Below are positions 17,239-26,044 of a DNA stretch of 55,412 bases, one piece after another. Every line of letters starts with the position of its first letter. Position 1 is the stretch's first letter. The translations under genes and the position numbers were made by a program. The notes beneath the pieces were generated by a model. The model did no database searches. It was given only the letters and a program-made list of their open reading frames with translations, and was not told the origin of the DNA. This stretch comes from Bacteroidota bacterium (GTDB lineage Bacteria; Bacteroidota; Ignavibacteria; Ignavibacteriales; Ignavibacteriaceae), in contig JAMCWE010000133.1 of the NCBI GenBank assembly GCA_023475265.1, positions 1 to 55,412 of the forward strand, given 5' to 3'.

Positions 17239-17772
17239 TTAATCTTTATCAAGTTGCTTGAAGTAAGCTTCAAGCCAACCGAGAACTCTTTCCCAATGTT
17301 CCGCATTTCCAAAAGCTGCTTCACTTCGGCCTATAAAGCCTTCGTCGCGTACGGTTATGAACGTACCATTTGCAGTTGGGTTAAGGCGGTAAGTTATTGT
17401 TGTTTCCCGGGAGCCTAAAAGCGGATGCTCATCAAATCTTCGTGTCATTACGATTTTGCGAGGAGCGTCAATCTCAGCGAACTCGCCGCAGCCGCCATTG
17501 GTGCTGCCGTCAGTAAAGACGACCTTAACACTCCATTGACCGCAGACCTGTAGGTCCGCTTTCCATTCTGTCCAGCGGTAGAATTCCGGATGTCCCCACC
17601 AGCGTTCAACTTCGTTCGTTGTAAGTGCACGAAAAATACGCTCGGGAGCGGCGGAAATCTCGGCAGTGGCGATTATCGTACCGCTGCCGCCATCAACTAC
17701 TGCACGTGGAGAGTGCCATTTCGAAGCCGTTGGAAATCTGTAATCAGTTTCCGTTTTTGAATCGGTTTTCAC
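17239..17772 (-). CDS. SRPBCC / AHSA1-type protein, GC-rich
   Basis: 177 residues. After a polar lead of about 30 residues, the AHSA1/SRPBCC domain begins IIATAEISAAPERIFRALTT and contains EVERWWGHPEFYRWTEWKAD, GEFAEIDAPRKIVMTRRFDE and TTITYRLNPTANGTFITV, ending in the C-terminal helix EHWERVLGWLEAYFKQL. Base composition is clearly different from its surroundings: parts such as 17461-17520 are about 60% G+C whereas adjacent genes are nearer 35-40%. This suggests recent acquisition. First of two SRPBCC genes in a row. Confidence 0.82.
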   Translation of the reverse strand: MKTDSKTETDYRFPTASKWHSPRAVVDGGSGTIIATAEISAAPERIFRALTTNEVERWWGHPEFYRWTEWKADLQVCGQWSVKVVFTDGSTNGGCGEFAEIDAPRKIVMTRRFDEHPLLGSRETTITYRLNPTANGTFITVRDEGFIGRSEAAFGNAEHWERVLGWLEAYFKQLDKD

Positions 17773-17915
17773 TTATGCTTAACTCCTTTCTTGCTTGTTT
17801 TTTATCATTAACAGTATTGTAAATATTACCCACTCGGATTTTATAAATAACTACATCTTTTATTAAGTCAATTTTAAAGTTTACTTTAACTTAATTATTG
17901 TAAAAATGCGAAATG

Positions 17916-18740
17916 TCAGCGAAGAGAGAGACGGCGGCCAAACTCGTTTGAGACTTGCTGCGTGAATTGGCGGGGAGAGAAGCCGGTCATCCGCTTAAAT
18001 TCCTTTATGAAATGTGCCTGGTCAAAATAATAGTTATTAAGTTCCTCTGTAAGCTCACTGTATGATTTTCCGCTTGCCCAATTGCGGTAGAATTTTTGAA
18101 AGCGGAAAATACCGGCAAGAGTCTTTGGAGAAAAACCAACATGGTTTTTAAAAAGTATTTCAAGATAACGGCGGGTGTAGCCGGTCTTGCGCTCCATTTC
18201 AGTTATTGGAATTAAGCCGTTTGTGGCTTGCAAAGTGTTAACGCAGTATTCAACGATTGAGTTTTGAAGTTGTTTTTTACGAACGCTTTCAAGTAGTTTA
18301 TCTTGTATAAAATTTATTTTTCCTGCAATGCTTTCTATATTGCGGAGCGCTTCGAATATTTTTTTGCCCCACCTGCCTAAAAGCTCTTCAATTGGTAAAA
18401 GACGGTTAGCCGTTTCAACCATCGGTATTCCTAAAATTGGGTAAGCACCGTATGGATAAAACTCAATTCCTATAAAGCCTGTCTTTCCGAATGGAGTGCA
18501 AAGCTGCACCGGGATATCTCTGTTCCCAACAAAATACAAACCTTGCTCTTTGCTTTCATTTGCCTGTCCTTCAGCAAAGGAAGTTATCGAGTTTTGATAA
18601 TTGATAATAAGTATAGGACATCCGTTTGGTACGGCAAGGCTGGTATCAGATAACGGCATTCCAATCGAACTTTCAAATATCCAGATAGATTTAATAAGAG
18701 TCTTTAATTCTATGCGCGGTTCGATAAAAGATAACTTCAT
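17916..18740 (-). CDS. AraC-family transcriptional regulator
   Basis: 274 residues. The N-terminal part (about 1-160) resembles the DUF6597-like sensing domain found in front of AraC DNA-binding domains (SFIEPRIELKTLIKSIWIFE, and NRDIPVQLCTPFGKTGFIG). The C-terminal 100 residues form the paired helix-turn-helix of AraC proteins, with RKTGYTRRYLEILFKNHVG, FSPKTLAGIFRFQKF, and the second HTH ending FDQAHFIKEFKRMTGFSPRQ. It is upstream of the two SRPBCC genes in the same orientation (143-bp gap), and so is the likely regulator of that cassette. Confidence 0.88.
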   Translation of the reverse strand: MKLSFIEPRIELKTLIKSIWIFESSIGMPLSDTSLAVPNGCPILIINYQNSITSFAEGQANESKEQGLYFVGNRDIPVQLCTPFGKTGFIGIEFYPYGAYPILGIPMVETANRLLPIEELLGRWGKKIFEALRNIESIAGKINFIQDKLLESVRKKQLQNSIVEYCVNTLQATNGLIPITEMERKTGYTRRYLEILFKNHVGFSPKTLAGIFRFQKFYRNWASGKSYSELTEELNNYYFDQAHFIKEFKRMTGFSPRQFTQQVSNEFGRRLSLR

Positions 18741-18911
18741 TTTTAAATTTATTGTAATTTATTAATTCCTGTAACGCACAAGTATAATGAAAAATCTTTT
18801 ATCAGAAAACCGAAGTATAAAGAACCTCATTAGGCATGTGCTGTGCTGCACCCTCTAATCAATCTCATGCAGAATAAAAATTAAAAAATAGTTTATGCTA
18901 TGTAAGAATAA

Positions 18912-19055
18912 GATGCATTTCTAACTAATGAATTGAATGATATAAGAAATCTCCCAATTCACGGATACGATGAAATTGATCTCAAGTATGTCTGGAATAC
19001 TGTGAAAAAAGATTTGCCCAGTCTTATAATAGAAATCAAAAAAATACTTTCATAG
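18912..19055 (+). pseudogene. HepT-like (DUF86/HEPN) toxin, C-terminal remnant
   Basis: A 47-codon open stretch after a stop reads ELNDIRNLPIHGYDEIDLKY and then VWNTVKKDLPSLIIEIKKIL before TAG. This is the end of HepT ribonucleases of MNT/HEPN toxin-antitoxin pairs, including the R-x4-H catalytic motif (RNLPIH) and the YxxIDLxxVW block. The first two thirds of the protein (about 70 residues) and any MNT antitoxin gene are absent, and no start codon or ribosome binding site precedes it. A dead remnant. Confidence 0.72.
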
Positions 19056-19060
19056 ATTAG

Positions 19061-19333
19061 TTTGCATTTACACAAGGAAACAAACACCCCGATTTAAGAA
19101 ACACTCATCAATATTTAAGAAATTCTGCCCCTCATTTATGAAAAACCCATCCGCAAAGATGGAACTCCCTTCCGTAATGTTGAAACACTCACCCGCAAGT
19201 ATGAAACTTTCTACTGTAAGCAAGAACAACCTTACTGCGTACTTGAAATTCTCAACTGTAAAAAGGAAATAACCTACTGTATAGTTGTTACTCTTTACTG
19301 CAAAATAGAAACTTCCAACTGTAAAAAGTTGTT
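19061..19333. repeat. array of thirteen exact 21-bp degenerate tandem units
   Basis: Starting at 19061 the plus strand divides into 13 consecutive 21-mers with no indel (starts 19061, 19082, 19103 and so on to 19313). Unit position 17 is G in 12 of 13; units usually end GAAAC or GAAAT; from the fifth unit on, the middle reads CCGCAA, CTGTAA or CTGCAA. Individual units are otherwise strongly diverged. A minus-strand reading frame is open through the whole array and would encode 7-residue repeats, but a start signal and homology are lacking. Flanked exactly by the HepT remnant and the transposase remnant. Confidence 0.85.
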
Positions 19334-19441
19334 CAAGAAGCATTGGAGGGAGAAGTAACCAAGTTCTTAGGTAGGGACTGGTACGAAAGACAAGGAGAAA
19401 AGGAAGAATTTGAAAACCAAATATTTCAAAGAGTTAAATAA
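19331..19441 (+). pseudogene. IS256/Mutator-type transposase, N-terminal remnant
   Basis: 37 codons read VQEALEGEVTKFLGRDWYER, then QGEKEEFENQIFQRVK and a stop. The EVTxFLGRxxYER block followed by a degraded EG-YRNG-like segment is the conserved beginning of many IS256-family transposases. The remaining 350-odd residues and terminal inverted repeats are missing. It abuts the last unit of the 21-bp repeat array. Confidence 0.55.
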
Positions 19442-19886
19442 AAACTAATTAACGGCACAACAATAATTGTCAACATTGTTAAAACTTGAAGACAATTTAT
19501 TAAACTGTTTTATATTTTTTTATTTACTTCAATGAATAAATTTATTATGTTATAATTTAGATGGCCAAAAAATATTATTAGAAAAAAATATAAGTGTTGA
19601 ATAAAAGCATATTCACTGAGTAAAATAAATATTATTGGCAGCTGAAAAATTCAGGGTGGGCAATTCAAACTCAGGGACAAGAAATTATTAATAAGAAAAT
19701 TTAAAGTAGTCATAACTATATGATTTCAAGTGAATTTTTTATTAACAGCAAGTTAAACACAAAGAATTTTGAATAATGAATAAAGATGAATTATTTAATC
19801 ACTTTAAAAAGTTCATAGCAAATTGGGATAATTAAATGTAATAATACCGGGATCTATTATATAAAAACAAAACGAGGAGTCGAATT
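19442..19886. other. AT-rich intergenic stretch without recognised gene
   Basis: About 445 bp between the transposase remnant and the first OmpA gene. I see no conserved RNA or gene. A 19-codon open frame at 19776-19835 has no recognised homologue. The promoter and leader of the OmpA gene must lie here; a GAGGAG ribosome binding site is visible just before 19887. Confidence 0.35.
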
Positions 19887-21164
19887 ATGAAAAAACTAAT
19901 CTTTGTTTATTCCTTAATACTTGCGTTTGGTTTTATCCAAACTTCACAAGCACAATTTTTTGAGAAGCTGAAAAAAAAGACTGAGGAGAAAGTTAAAAAA
20001 GAAGGAGAAAAAAGAGTTGAAGAGAAGGTCAACAAAGGTGTAGAAAAAGCTTATGACGAAGCTGAAAAGCAATTAACTGGAAGCAGTGATAAGAAGAAAG
20101 AAGACTCCACCAAATCGAAAGACAGCCAGAAGAATCTTCAAACGATTAAAGAAACAGAAAACAACCCGCAAGTTGTAATTAATTCTAAATATGATTTTAT
20201 TCCTGGAGAGAAAGTTATCTTCTTCGATGATTTTACATCAGAGAATATAGGAGACTTTCCAATTCAATGGAACACAACAGGTTCCGGTGAAGTAGTAACG
20301 ACAAATCTTTTTCCTGGGAGATGGTTTCATATAACAAACGGAAGAGGAGTAACAACTCTTGATGCACCTGTAACATTACCTGAAAATTATACCATAGAGT
20401 TTGATGTAGTACCGCAAAAGGATCCGAAAAATAACGGAGGCACTACATATAACTTTTATTTAATCAGCACAATTAAACCAAAGGATTTGATATACGGATT
20501 GGCAAGACCTGGAGGCACCGGTATTAAATTCGAATTTGGCTATAATAATTATTACAGCGCTTACTATTCAGATGGAACTCCAGACCAAAGAGGAAGCGTT
20601 GGCGAGAATAGATTGCTAGCAGATAAAAAATATAGAATTTCGATATGGGTACAAAAACAAAGAATCCGTCTGTATAAAGACCAAGAAAAATTATTTGATC
20701 TTCCGAGAGTAGTACCGAAGACCGTAAAATATAATATGGTTCGTTTTGACGGCGGTATCCCGATGATAGGCAATTTCCGCGTAGCAACAGGTTTGCCGGA
20801 TATGCGCAGCAAGCTTCTTACAGAAGGTAAGCTAATCAGCTATGGAATTTATTTCGATGTAAATAAGGATGTTGTAAAGCCGGAATCATATCCTTCGATA
20901 AAAGAAATTGCAGCTATACTAAATGATAATCCAAACGTAAATATTAAAATTGTCGGGCATACAGATTCGGACGGCGATAATAACTCGAACCTTGATTTAT
21001 CAAAGCGCCGTGCAGCTTCAGTTAAGAACGCTTTAGTTAAAGATTTTAATGTAGATGCATCACGAATTGAATTTGATGGAAAAGGTGAAAGTGAACCTGT
21101 TTCGCCTAATGACAGCATTACAAACAAGGCTCTCAACCGCAGGGTAGAGTTTATAAAATTATAG
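19887..21164 (+). CDS. OmpA-family protein with N-terminal charged coiled coil
   Basis: 425 residues. Signal peptide (residues 1-22, ending SQA), then a very Lys/Glu-rich segment of about 55 residues (FEKLKKKTEEKVKKEGEKRV and on) likely to form a coiled coil. Residues about 95-295 form a beta-sandwich-like region with VIFFDDFTSENIGDFPIQWN, as in LamG-like/DUF1080 domains. The C-terminal 110 residues are an OmpA peptidoglycan-binding domain: IKIVGHTDSDGDNNSNLDLS, RRAASVKNAL and NRRVEFIKL. Outer-membrane or periplasmic, anchored to the cell wall. A GAGGAG site precedes the ATG. A second OmpA gene follows after 97 bp. Confidence 0.88.
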   Translation: MKKLIFVYSLILAFGFIQTSQAQFFEKLKKKTEEKVKKEGEKRVEEKVNKGVEKAYDEAEKQLTGSSDKKKEDSTKSKDSQKNLQTIKETENNPQVVINSKYDFIPGEKVIFFDDFTSENIGDFPIQWNTTGSGEVVTTNLFPGRWFHITNGRGVTTLDAPVTLPENYTIEFDVVPQKDPKNNGGTTYNFYLISTIKPKDLIYGLARPGGTGIKFEFGYNNYYSAYYSDGTPDQRGSVGENRLLADKKYRISIWVQKQRIRLYKDQEKLFDLPRVVPKTVKYNMVRFDGGIPMIGNFRVATGLPDMRSKLLTEGKLISYGIYFDVNKDVVKPESYPSIKEIAAILNDNPNVNIKIVGHTDSDGDNNSNLDLSKRRAASVKNALVKDFNVDASRIEFDGKGESEPVSPNDSITNKALNRRVEFIKL

Positions 21165-21261
21165 AATAGTTAAATAGAATATTTTAAATAAAAAATATTG
21201 GAACAAAAAGTTACATCGTTCTTTTTAACCAACTAATATTCAAAACAAATGGAGTGCACCA

Positions 21262-22107
21262 ATGAAAAAAACTATTCTCACTTTAGCTTTATTATTATTA
21301 ATGTCTTATGCAGCATTGGCTCAAACAGACGCTGAAGGATGCAAAGATGATTCCTTATTTACAAGGTTCCCCAATTTCTATATTTCCGAATGCTCTGAAA
21401 ATTATAACGAACTTAAACTTCGCATGAGCAGTGAAAAATCGGAAGTTAAAGAAGGGAACCTCAAATCTATTGTATACTACTTCAATTCCGAATCGGGTGA
21501 AAAAGAAAAAAGTCCTTTGCAAATTATGAAGAATTACGAAAATGCAGTTGTGAAGAACGGCGGTAAAATGGTATACAGAAATACCGATGCTTTGGGTGAT
21601 GAATTGGAAGCTACATTTCATCTTACTGCAAAAGATAAAGAATACTGGGTTAAGATTGGCAGCTTTGGCGGCACGGCTAATGAGGTTGAACATTATACAT
21701 TATATATTTTGGAAATGGAAGCAATGAAACAGGAAATTCAGGCGAGCGAGATGATGAATGCTTTGAATAAGGATGGTTTCATTGCGCTGTATATTAATTT
21801 TGAAACTGGTAAATCTGATATTAAACCTGAGTCTCAGGAGATTGTAAATCAAATTGCAGTGATGTTAAAACAAAACATCGACTTAAAAATAAGCATCGAA
21901 GGGCATACAGATAATGTTGGAAGCGATAAATCAAATCAAACACTCTCAGAAAACAGAGCCACGTCTGTAATGAAGGCGTTAATTGCACTGGGCATTGATA
22001 AGACACGACTTACTTCAAAAGGATGGGGCGCATCAAAGCCAATTGCTGACAATAGAACTGAAGAGGGTAAAGCGAAAAATCGAAGAGTTGAAATTGTAAA
22101 GCTTTAA
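21262..22107 (+). CDS. OmpA-family periplasmic/outer-membrane protein
   Basis: 281 residues. Signal peptide MKKTILTLALLLLMSYAALA; a middle domain of about 140 residues that starts DAEGCKDDSLFTRFPNFYIS and has no assigned function but recurs in OmpA proteins of this kind; and a C-terminal OmpA domain with LKISIEGHTDNVGSDKSNQT, LSENRATSVMKALIALGI and KNRRVEIVKL. It probably binds peptidoglycan through its C-terminus. Shine-Dalgarno GGAG precedes the ATG. Likely co-transcribed with the OmpA gene upstream. Confidence 0.9.
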   Translation: MKKTILTLALLLLMSYAALAQTDAEGCKDDSLFTRFPNFYISECSENYNELKLRMSSEKSEVKEGNLKSIVYYFNSESGEKEKSPLQIMKNYENAVVKNGGKMVYRNTDALGDELEATFHLTAKDKEYWVKIGSFGGTANEVEHYTLYILEMEAMKQEIQASEMMNALNKDGFIALYINFETGKSDIKPESQEIVNQIAVMLKQNIDLKISIEGHTDNVGSDKSNQTLSENRATSVMKALIALGIDKTRLTSKGWGASKPIADNRTEEGKAKNRRVEIVKL

Positions 22108-22186
22108 AATCGTACATTGTTATTAGATTCAATCCCAAAAGAGATGTTTCTTTTAAGAATAGAACACAATGAAACTTAATTAAGCT

Positions 22187-22585
22187 GACTTCTACAGATT
22201 ATAAAGTTGTAACTTCTAAAAAAATATTTAGAGATTGTTAATTTCAAAAAGCATTTTCTTTCTTAGGAATTGCTAATTCTAAATAAGTAATTACATTATA
22301 TTTCTTTCTAAATGTGATATTCAATTTAGAAAAGGAATTTCCTTTCTTGCAAGTATGGATTTCCAAGAAACAAAATGCATTTCCTTTCTTATAAGATTAG
22401 ATAACTAAGAAACAAAAGGCAGTTTCTATCTTATACTACGCAATATTTTTTCCATAATTTGCATTTTGTTTCCAAGAAAACGCATTCCATTTCCAAAATA
22501 ATGCATTTTCTTTCTTAATAAATGCGAAATTTAATTTGAGAAATGCGATTTCTGTCGAAAATAAGCGTTTTTATTAAGAGATAAG
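22187..22585. repeat. array of nineteen exact 21-bp degenerate tandem units
   Basis: Nineteen consecutive 21-mers, starting at 22187 and ending at 22585, with no indel. The approximate consensus is TGCATTTNCT followed by TTCTTAATAAA. Clear examples begin at 22250, 22376, 22460, 22481, 22502, 22523, 22544. Divergence is high but the T-rich centre and A-rich end keep phase. All frames contain stops in part of the array, so it is not coding. Its sequence is unrelated to the array at 19061. Confidence 0.87.
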
Positions 22586-23047
22586 ATCAGCAAAATAATA
22601 CATAAACAGAAGATTGACAGGGAAGAGTCTGTTTTTCAGATTAAAAATGTATGCAGCAGGCTTAAGAAAAAGAAATGAAATTGAGATTAAATAATGGATT
22701 TTATCATGACAGATTTATCGATAAAAAACCCGTCTAGTTTTTTAGAGAAGGGTAGCTGTTTAACATTGTGATTAATTAAGTATATAAATTATTGCACTAC
22801 AATATTTTAAATATTTTATGTATTTAATTAATAATAACATTTCTAAAAAATAATAATCGCACAAATAATCGAATAATCTGTAAACCTTCTAAAGAAAATT
22901 ATTTTCTTTTTTTTGAGTTGTTCATTTACATGATCCAAATTATTGTGAGAACTCGAATAAACGGGAAAGGCATTAATGAATTGAAATGTATTCGAGATTC
23001 TGAGCAAATAAGATTGTGTTGATTTATCATTAAAATGAGAACAACAG
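22586..23047. other. intergenic stretch without recognised gene
   Basis: About 460 bp of AT-rich sequence between the 21-bp array and the kinase remnant. It contains a weak hairpin-like sequence around 22728-22753 (ACCCGTCTA with AGAGAAGGGT), which uses the same GAGAAGGG word as the inverted repeat at 1900-1944. A minus-strand open frame here overlaps the kinase remnant and has no family resemblance. Confidence 0.3.
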
Positions 23048-23365
23048 ATGATCGAAGAGATAGTCACACGATATATGATCAAAGAGAAATTAGGCAACAG
23101 GGGAATGGACGAAATATACAAAAATGAAAATCTCAAACTACCCATAATGATTGCACAGAAATTCATACCATCAGAATTACTCTGCGACGAAAAAGCAAAG
23201 ACAAGATTTATCTACGAAGCACAAGCCGCATCTTCTTTTCAACACAATAAAATTTGTTCGATACATGATATAGAGGAAACAGAAGATGGAAAGTTTTTCA
23301 TGACAGAAAATTGCATCAGTATACGTTCAAGCAATGCGAAAGCAAATCTTCTGTACGATATTTAA
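23048..23365 (+). pseudogene. Ser/Thr protein kinase, N-lobe remnant
   Basis: 105 codons match the N-lobe of bacterial Hanks-type kinases that usually start MIGxTISHYKIxEKLGxGGMG: here IEEIVTRYMIKEKLGNRGMD, then EIYKNENLKLPIMIAQKFIP, SELLCDEKAKTRFIYEAQAA and ICSIHDIEETEDGKFFMTEN. The glycine loop is damaged (GNRGMDE in place of GxGGMGxV); the ATP-binding lysine (here MIAQKF, expected VALKF) survives. It stops before the catalytic loop HRD and DFG. A dead fragment, 28 bp upstream of the hybrid kinase gene. Confidence 0.8.
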
Positions 23366-23392
23366 TTTAAATAATGCGTTGGGAAATTTGAT

Positions 23393-25774
23393 ATGATAAA
23401 TAATAAAATAAAATTTGAAGTAAAAAGAGACAGCACAATAAAAAAAGAAGTTTCCAATAGACTTTTTGTCCCGGTGATTAATGCAGTAAAAGAAAAAGGA
23501 TTATCATTTAAAGATTTTTTAATCGGAACTCCTTACGATGAATCATATTTCTTAAATAAGCGGGAACGAGTTGAATGGTGGGTTTACTGTAAAATTCTTT
23601 CTAATATGAGATCCCATTTTTCCCTAAAAGATTTTGAAAACATTGGAGCTGATTTTGTTAGAAGCGGAATGATGGTTATAGGATTGATAGGATTTTTTCT
23701 TTTAAGCTCAAAGAAAATTTCTAAGTTGTTTGCCGATAAGATACTTCAAAGAATTACTTCTCATGTCTTAGGTCTTCAGATGATGCAAATAGAATTGATT
23801 GGTTCCAAAAAAATTATATTTACACTTTTAGTCGGAGAAGAATATGAGCACATGCCTGAATTTGCTTACGGGAATAAAGGATGTATCAAAGAGCTTGGTA
23901 TTCAATCAGGGTTAAAAGATTGCAAAGTAGACTTACAATTAATTCCTAAAGGTGCTATCTATGAGATGACATGGAAAAAAGAAAGCATCTTCTTTAGATT
24001 TAAAAGAGGATTCCGTTGGCTGTTTAGCATTAATAAAGCGTTTTGGGAATTAACTGATTCAAATGAAGAATTATTAAAGGAATATGAAAAATTAGAGGAT
24101 TATAAGAATAACCTCGAAATAAAGGTAGAAGAAAGAACTGCAGAACTAAAGAAAGCGCATGGCCAATTATCAGAAACAATTGATCTGCTTCAAGAGGCGC
24201 GGGAGATACAAAGCCGTTTTTTTACAAACATATCTCATGAATTTAGAACTCCTCTTACGTTAATACTTGGGCCGGTTAAGCAGATTATTGAAACGACTGA
24301 AGATGAAAAAATTATAGACGAATTAAAAGTTGTTCAAAGAAATGCTAAGAGGCTTTTAGCATTGGTAAACCAACTGCTTGATATATCTAAACTGGAATCA
24401 GGCAGCATGAAACTCCAGGCTAGCTCACAAAACATTGTGCCAATAATAAAAACACTATTGCAATCATTCTGTTCCTACGCAGATCGAAAAAAGATAAATT
24501 TGAAATTCAATTCATTCGAAGATGGAATTATCATATTCTTTGATAAAGATAAAATTGAAAAAATAATCACTAACATTCTTTCTAATGCTTTCAAGTTTAC
24601 ACCAGATGGCGGTAATATTGAAATTACCTTAACAAAAGATGAACAATATGTAAATGTAATAATTAGTGATACAGGGATTGGAATTCCGGAAGAAAAGATA
24701 CCGAAGATATTTGATCGCTTCTACCAGGCTGACGGCAGCCGTACAAAAGAGACAGAAGGTACCGGGATAGGGCTTTCATTGACAAAGGAATTAGTAGAAT
24801 TGCACAAAGGTAAGATTGAGGTACAAAGTAAGGAAGGTAAAGGCACAACCTTTATGATAAGCATTCCTTTAGGGAAAGAACATTTAAAGGATGAAGAAAT
24901 TTTCGAGACATCTGTAAATTTAGGAGAAAGTCATTTAATTCCGGATGAGATGTTTATTCAAGAAAAAATTAATACGGACTTTACTGAATACTTAATTAAT
25001 GATAAATGCGCAAAACCCCTTCTATTAATTATAGAAGACAACTTCGACGTTAGAAGTTACATTAAAGAAAATTTGATTATAGATTACAAAATTCTTGAAG
25101 CAGCAGACGGTTTAGCAGGCTGGAATAAATCTATTGAACAAATACCAGATTTGATTATAAGTGATATAATGATGCCAAAGATGGATGGATTTATGCTGTG
25201 TAATAAACTTAAATCGGACGAAAGGACAAGTCATATTCCAATTATTCTATTAACTGCTAAGGCTACAATTGAGGATAAGATAACATGCCTTAGAACCGGA
25301 GCAGATGATTATATAATGAAACCTTTCGATACCGAAGAATTAAAAGCAAGGATAAAAAATCTAATTGATCAAAGAGAAAGAATCCATGAACATTTCAGGA
25401 AGAATGGATTATTTGAGATTGACGAAGTAAATATTACACCTGTCGACCATAGATTTTTACAAAGAACCATAACAAATATAAATGAGCATATTTCCGATTC
25501 TTCATTCAGCGTAGAAAAACTTGCAGATAATATGGCGGTAAGCAGATCATTGCTTCTTAAAAAAATTGAGGCACTGATCGGTGAGCCGCCGATTGAATTA
25601 ATCAAAAGCACAAGAATGAACAAAGCTGCTAAACTAATAGAAAGTAAATTTGGAAATATTTCTGAGATTGCTCCTGAGGTAGGTTTTAATAATCCATCAT
25701 ATTTCGCCGAATGCTTTAAAAAACAATTTGGTGTTACTCCAACACAATATCAACACGATTCCAGTGATCAATAA
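23393..25774 (+). CDS. hybrid histidine kinase / response regulator / AraC protein
   Basis: 793 residues carrying a full two-component pathway in one protein. Residues 1-205: no clear transmembrane sensor; an unassigned domain with VPVINAVKEKGLSFKDFLIG at the start. About 210-265: coiled coil. HisKA at about 270-335 with the phosphorylated His in FFTNISHEFRTPLTLIL; HATPase at about 385-500 (ISDTGIGIPEEKIPKIFDRF, EGTGIGLSL). Receiver domain at about 540-655 with IIEDNFD, the phospho-Asp of LIISDIMMPKMDGF and the Lys of DDYIMKPFD. AraC-type HTH at about 690-790 (FNNPSYFAECFKKQFGVTPT). It would phosphorylate itself and act directly at DNA. Target genes unknown. Confidence 0.93.
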   Translation: MINNKIKFEVKRDSTIKKEVSNRLFVPVINAVKEKGLSFKDFLIGTPYDESYFLNKRERVEWWVYCKILSNMRSHFSLKDFENIGADFVRSGMMVIGLIGFFLLSSKKISKLFADKILQRITSHVLGLQMMQIELIGSKKIIFTLLVGEEYEHMPEFAYGNKGCIKELGIQSGLKDCKVDLQLIPKGAIYEMTWKKESIFFRFKRGFRWLFSINKAFWELTDSNEELLKEYEKLEDYKNNLEIKVEERTAELKKAHGQLSETIDLLQEAREIQSRFFTNISHEFRTPLTLILGPVKQIIETTEDEKIIDELKVVQRNAKRLLALVNQLLDISKLESGSMKLQASSQNIVPIIKTLLQSFCSYADRKKINLKFNSFEDGIIIFFDKDKIEKIITNILSNAFKFTPDGGNIEITLTKDEQYVNVIISDTGIGIPEEKIPKIFDRFYQADGSRTKETEGTGIGLSLTKELVELHKGKIEVQSKEGKGTTFMISIPLGKEHLKDEEIFETSVNLGESHLIPDEMFIQEKINTDFTEYLINDKCAKPLLLIIEDNFDVRSYIKENLIIDYKILEAADGLAGWNKSIEQIPDLIISDIMMPKMDGFMLCNKLKSDERTSHIPIILLTAKATIEDKITCLRTGADDYIMKPFDTEELKARIKNLIDQRERIHEHFRKNGLFEIDEVNITPVDHRFLQRTITNINEHISDSSFSVEKLADNMAVSRSLLLKKIEALIGEPPIELIKSTRMNKAAKLIESKFGNISEIAPEVGFNNPSYFAECFKKQFGVTPTQYQHDSSDQ

Positions 25775-26044
25775 CTCGTGACTTCTTTTACATTTAGTGA
25801 AAAAAATACTTGCAATCCCCATTATCCCTTCAATTTTAAATCATATATTCAAAATCGATATTTATTTCCGCAAATCTGGTAGAAAAACCTTCTCCCAGAT
25901 ATTATCATTAGATGGTAATTAAATAAACTTTCCAGAACTCTATACCCTGTATTAATCTATTTAACCGCAAGACGGAATCTCGCCTTTAACAGGTAGCGAG
26001 TTTTGTGAAAGTTTTTAACAAATTAAAAAACCGGAGGATACTTT

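Noticed and set aside
16765-18740. An antiviral defence island
   Set aside because: The neighbours (SRPBCC, AraC, VOC fragment) are small-molecule-response genes; toxin and mobile-element traces nearby are dead remnants and no defence effector is visible.
19068-19343. Minus-strand 91-residue open frame (heptad-repeat protein)
   Set aside because: It coincides with the 21-bp tandem array; any 21-periodic DNA without stops gives a 7-residue repeat. No ribosome binding site, signal or homology was seen.
19776-19835. Nineteen-codon frame MNKDELFNHFKKFIANWDN
   Set aside because: It is too short, lacks a clear ribosome binding site and I recognise no homologue.
19061-22585. CRISPR arrays
   Set aside because: There is no constant repeat alternating with unique spacers; units are contiguous and diverged, and no cas gene is in the window.
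22843-23166. Minus-strand 107-residue open frame
   Set aside because: It runs antisense to the Ser/Thr kinase remnant, whose plus-strand reading has clear family motifs.
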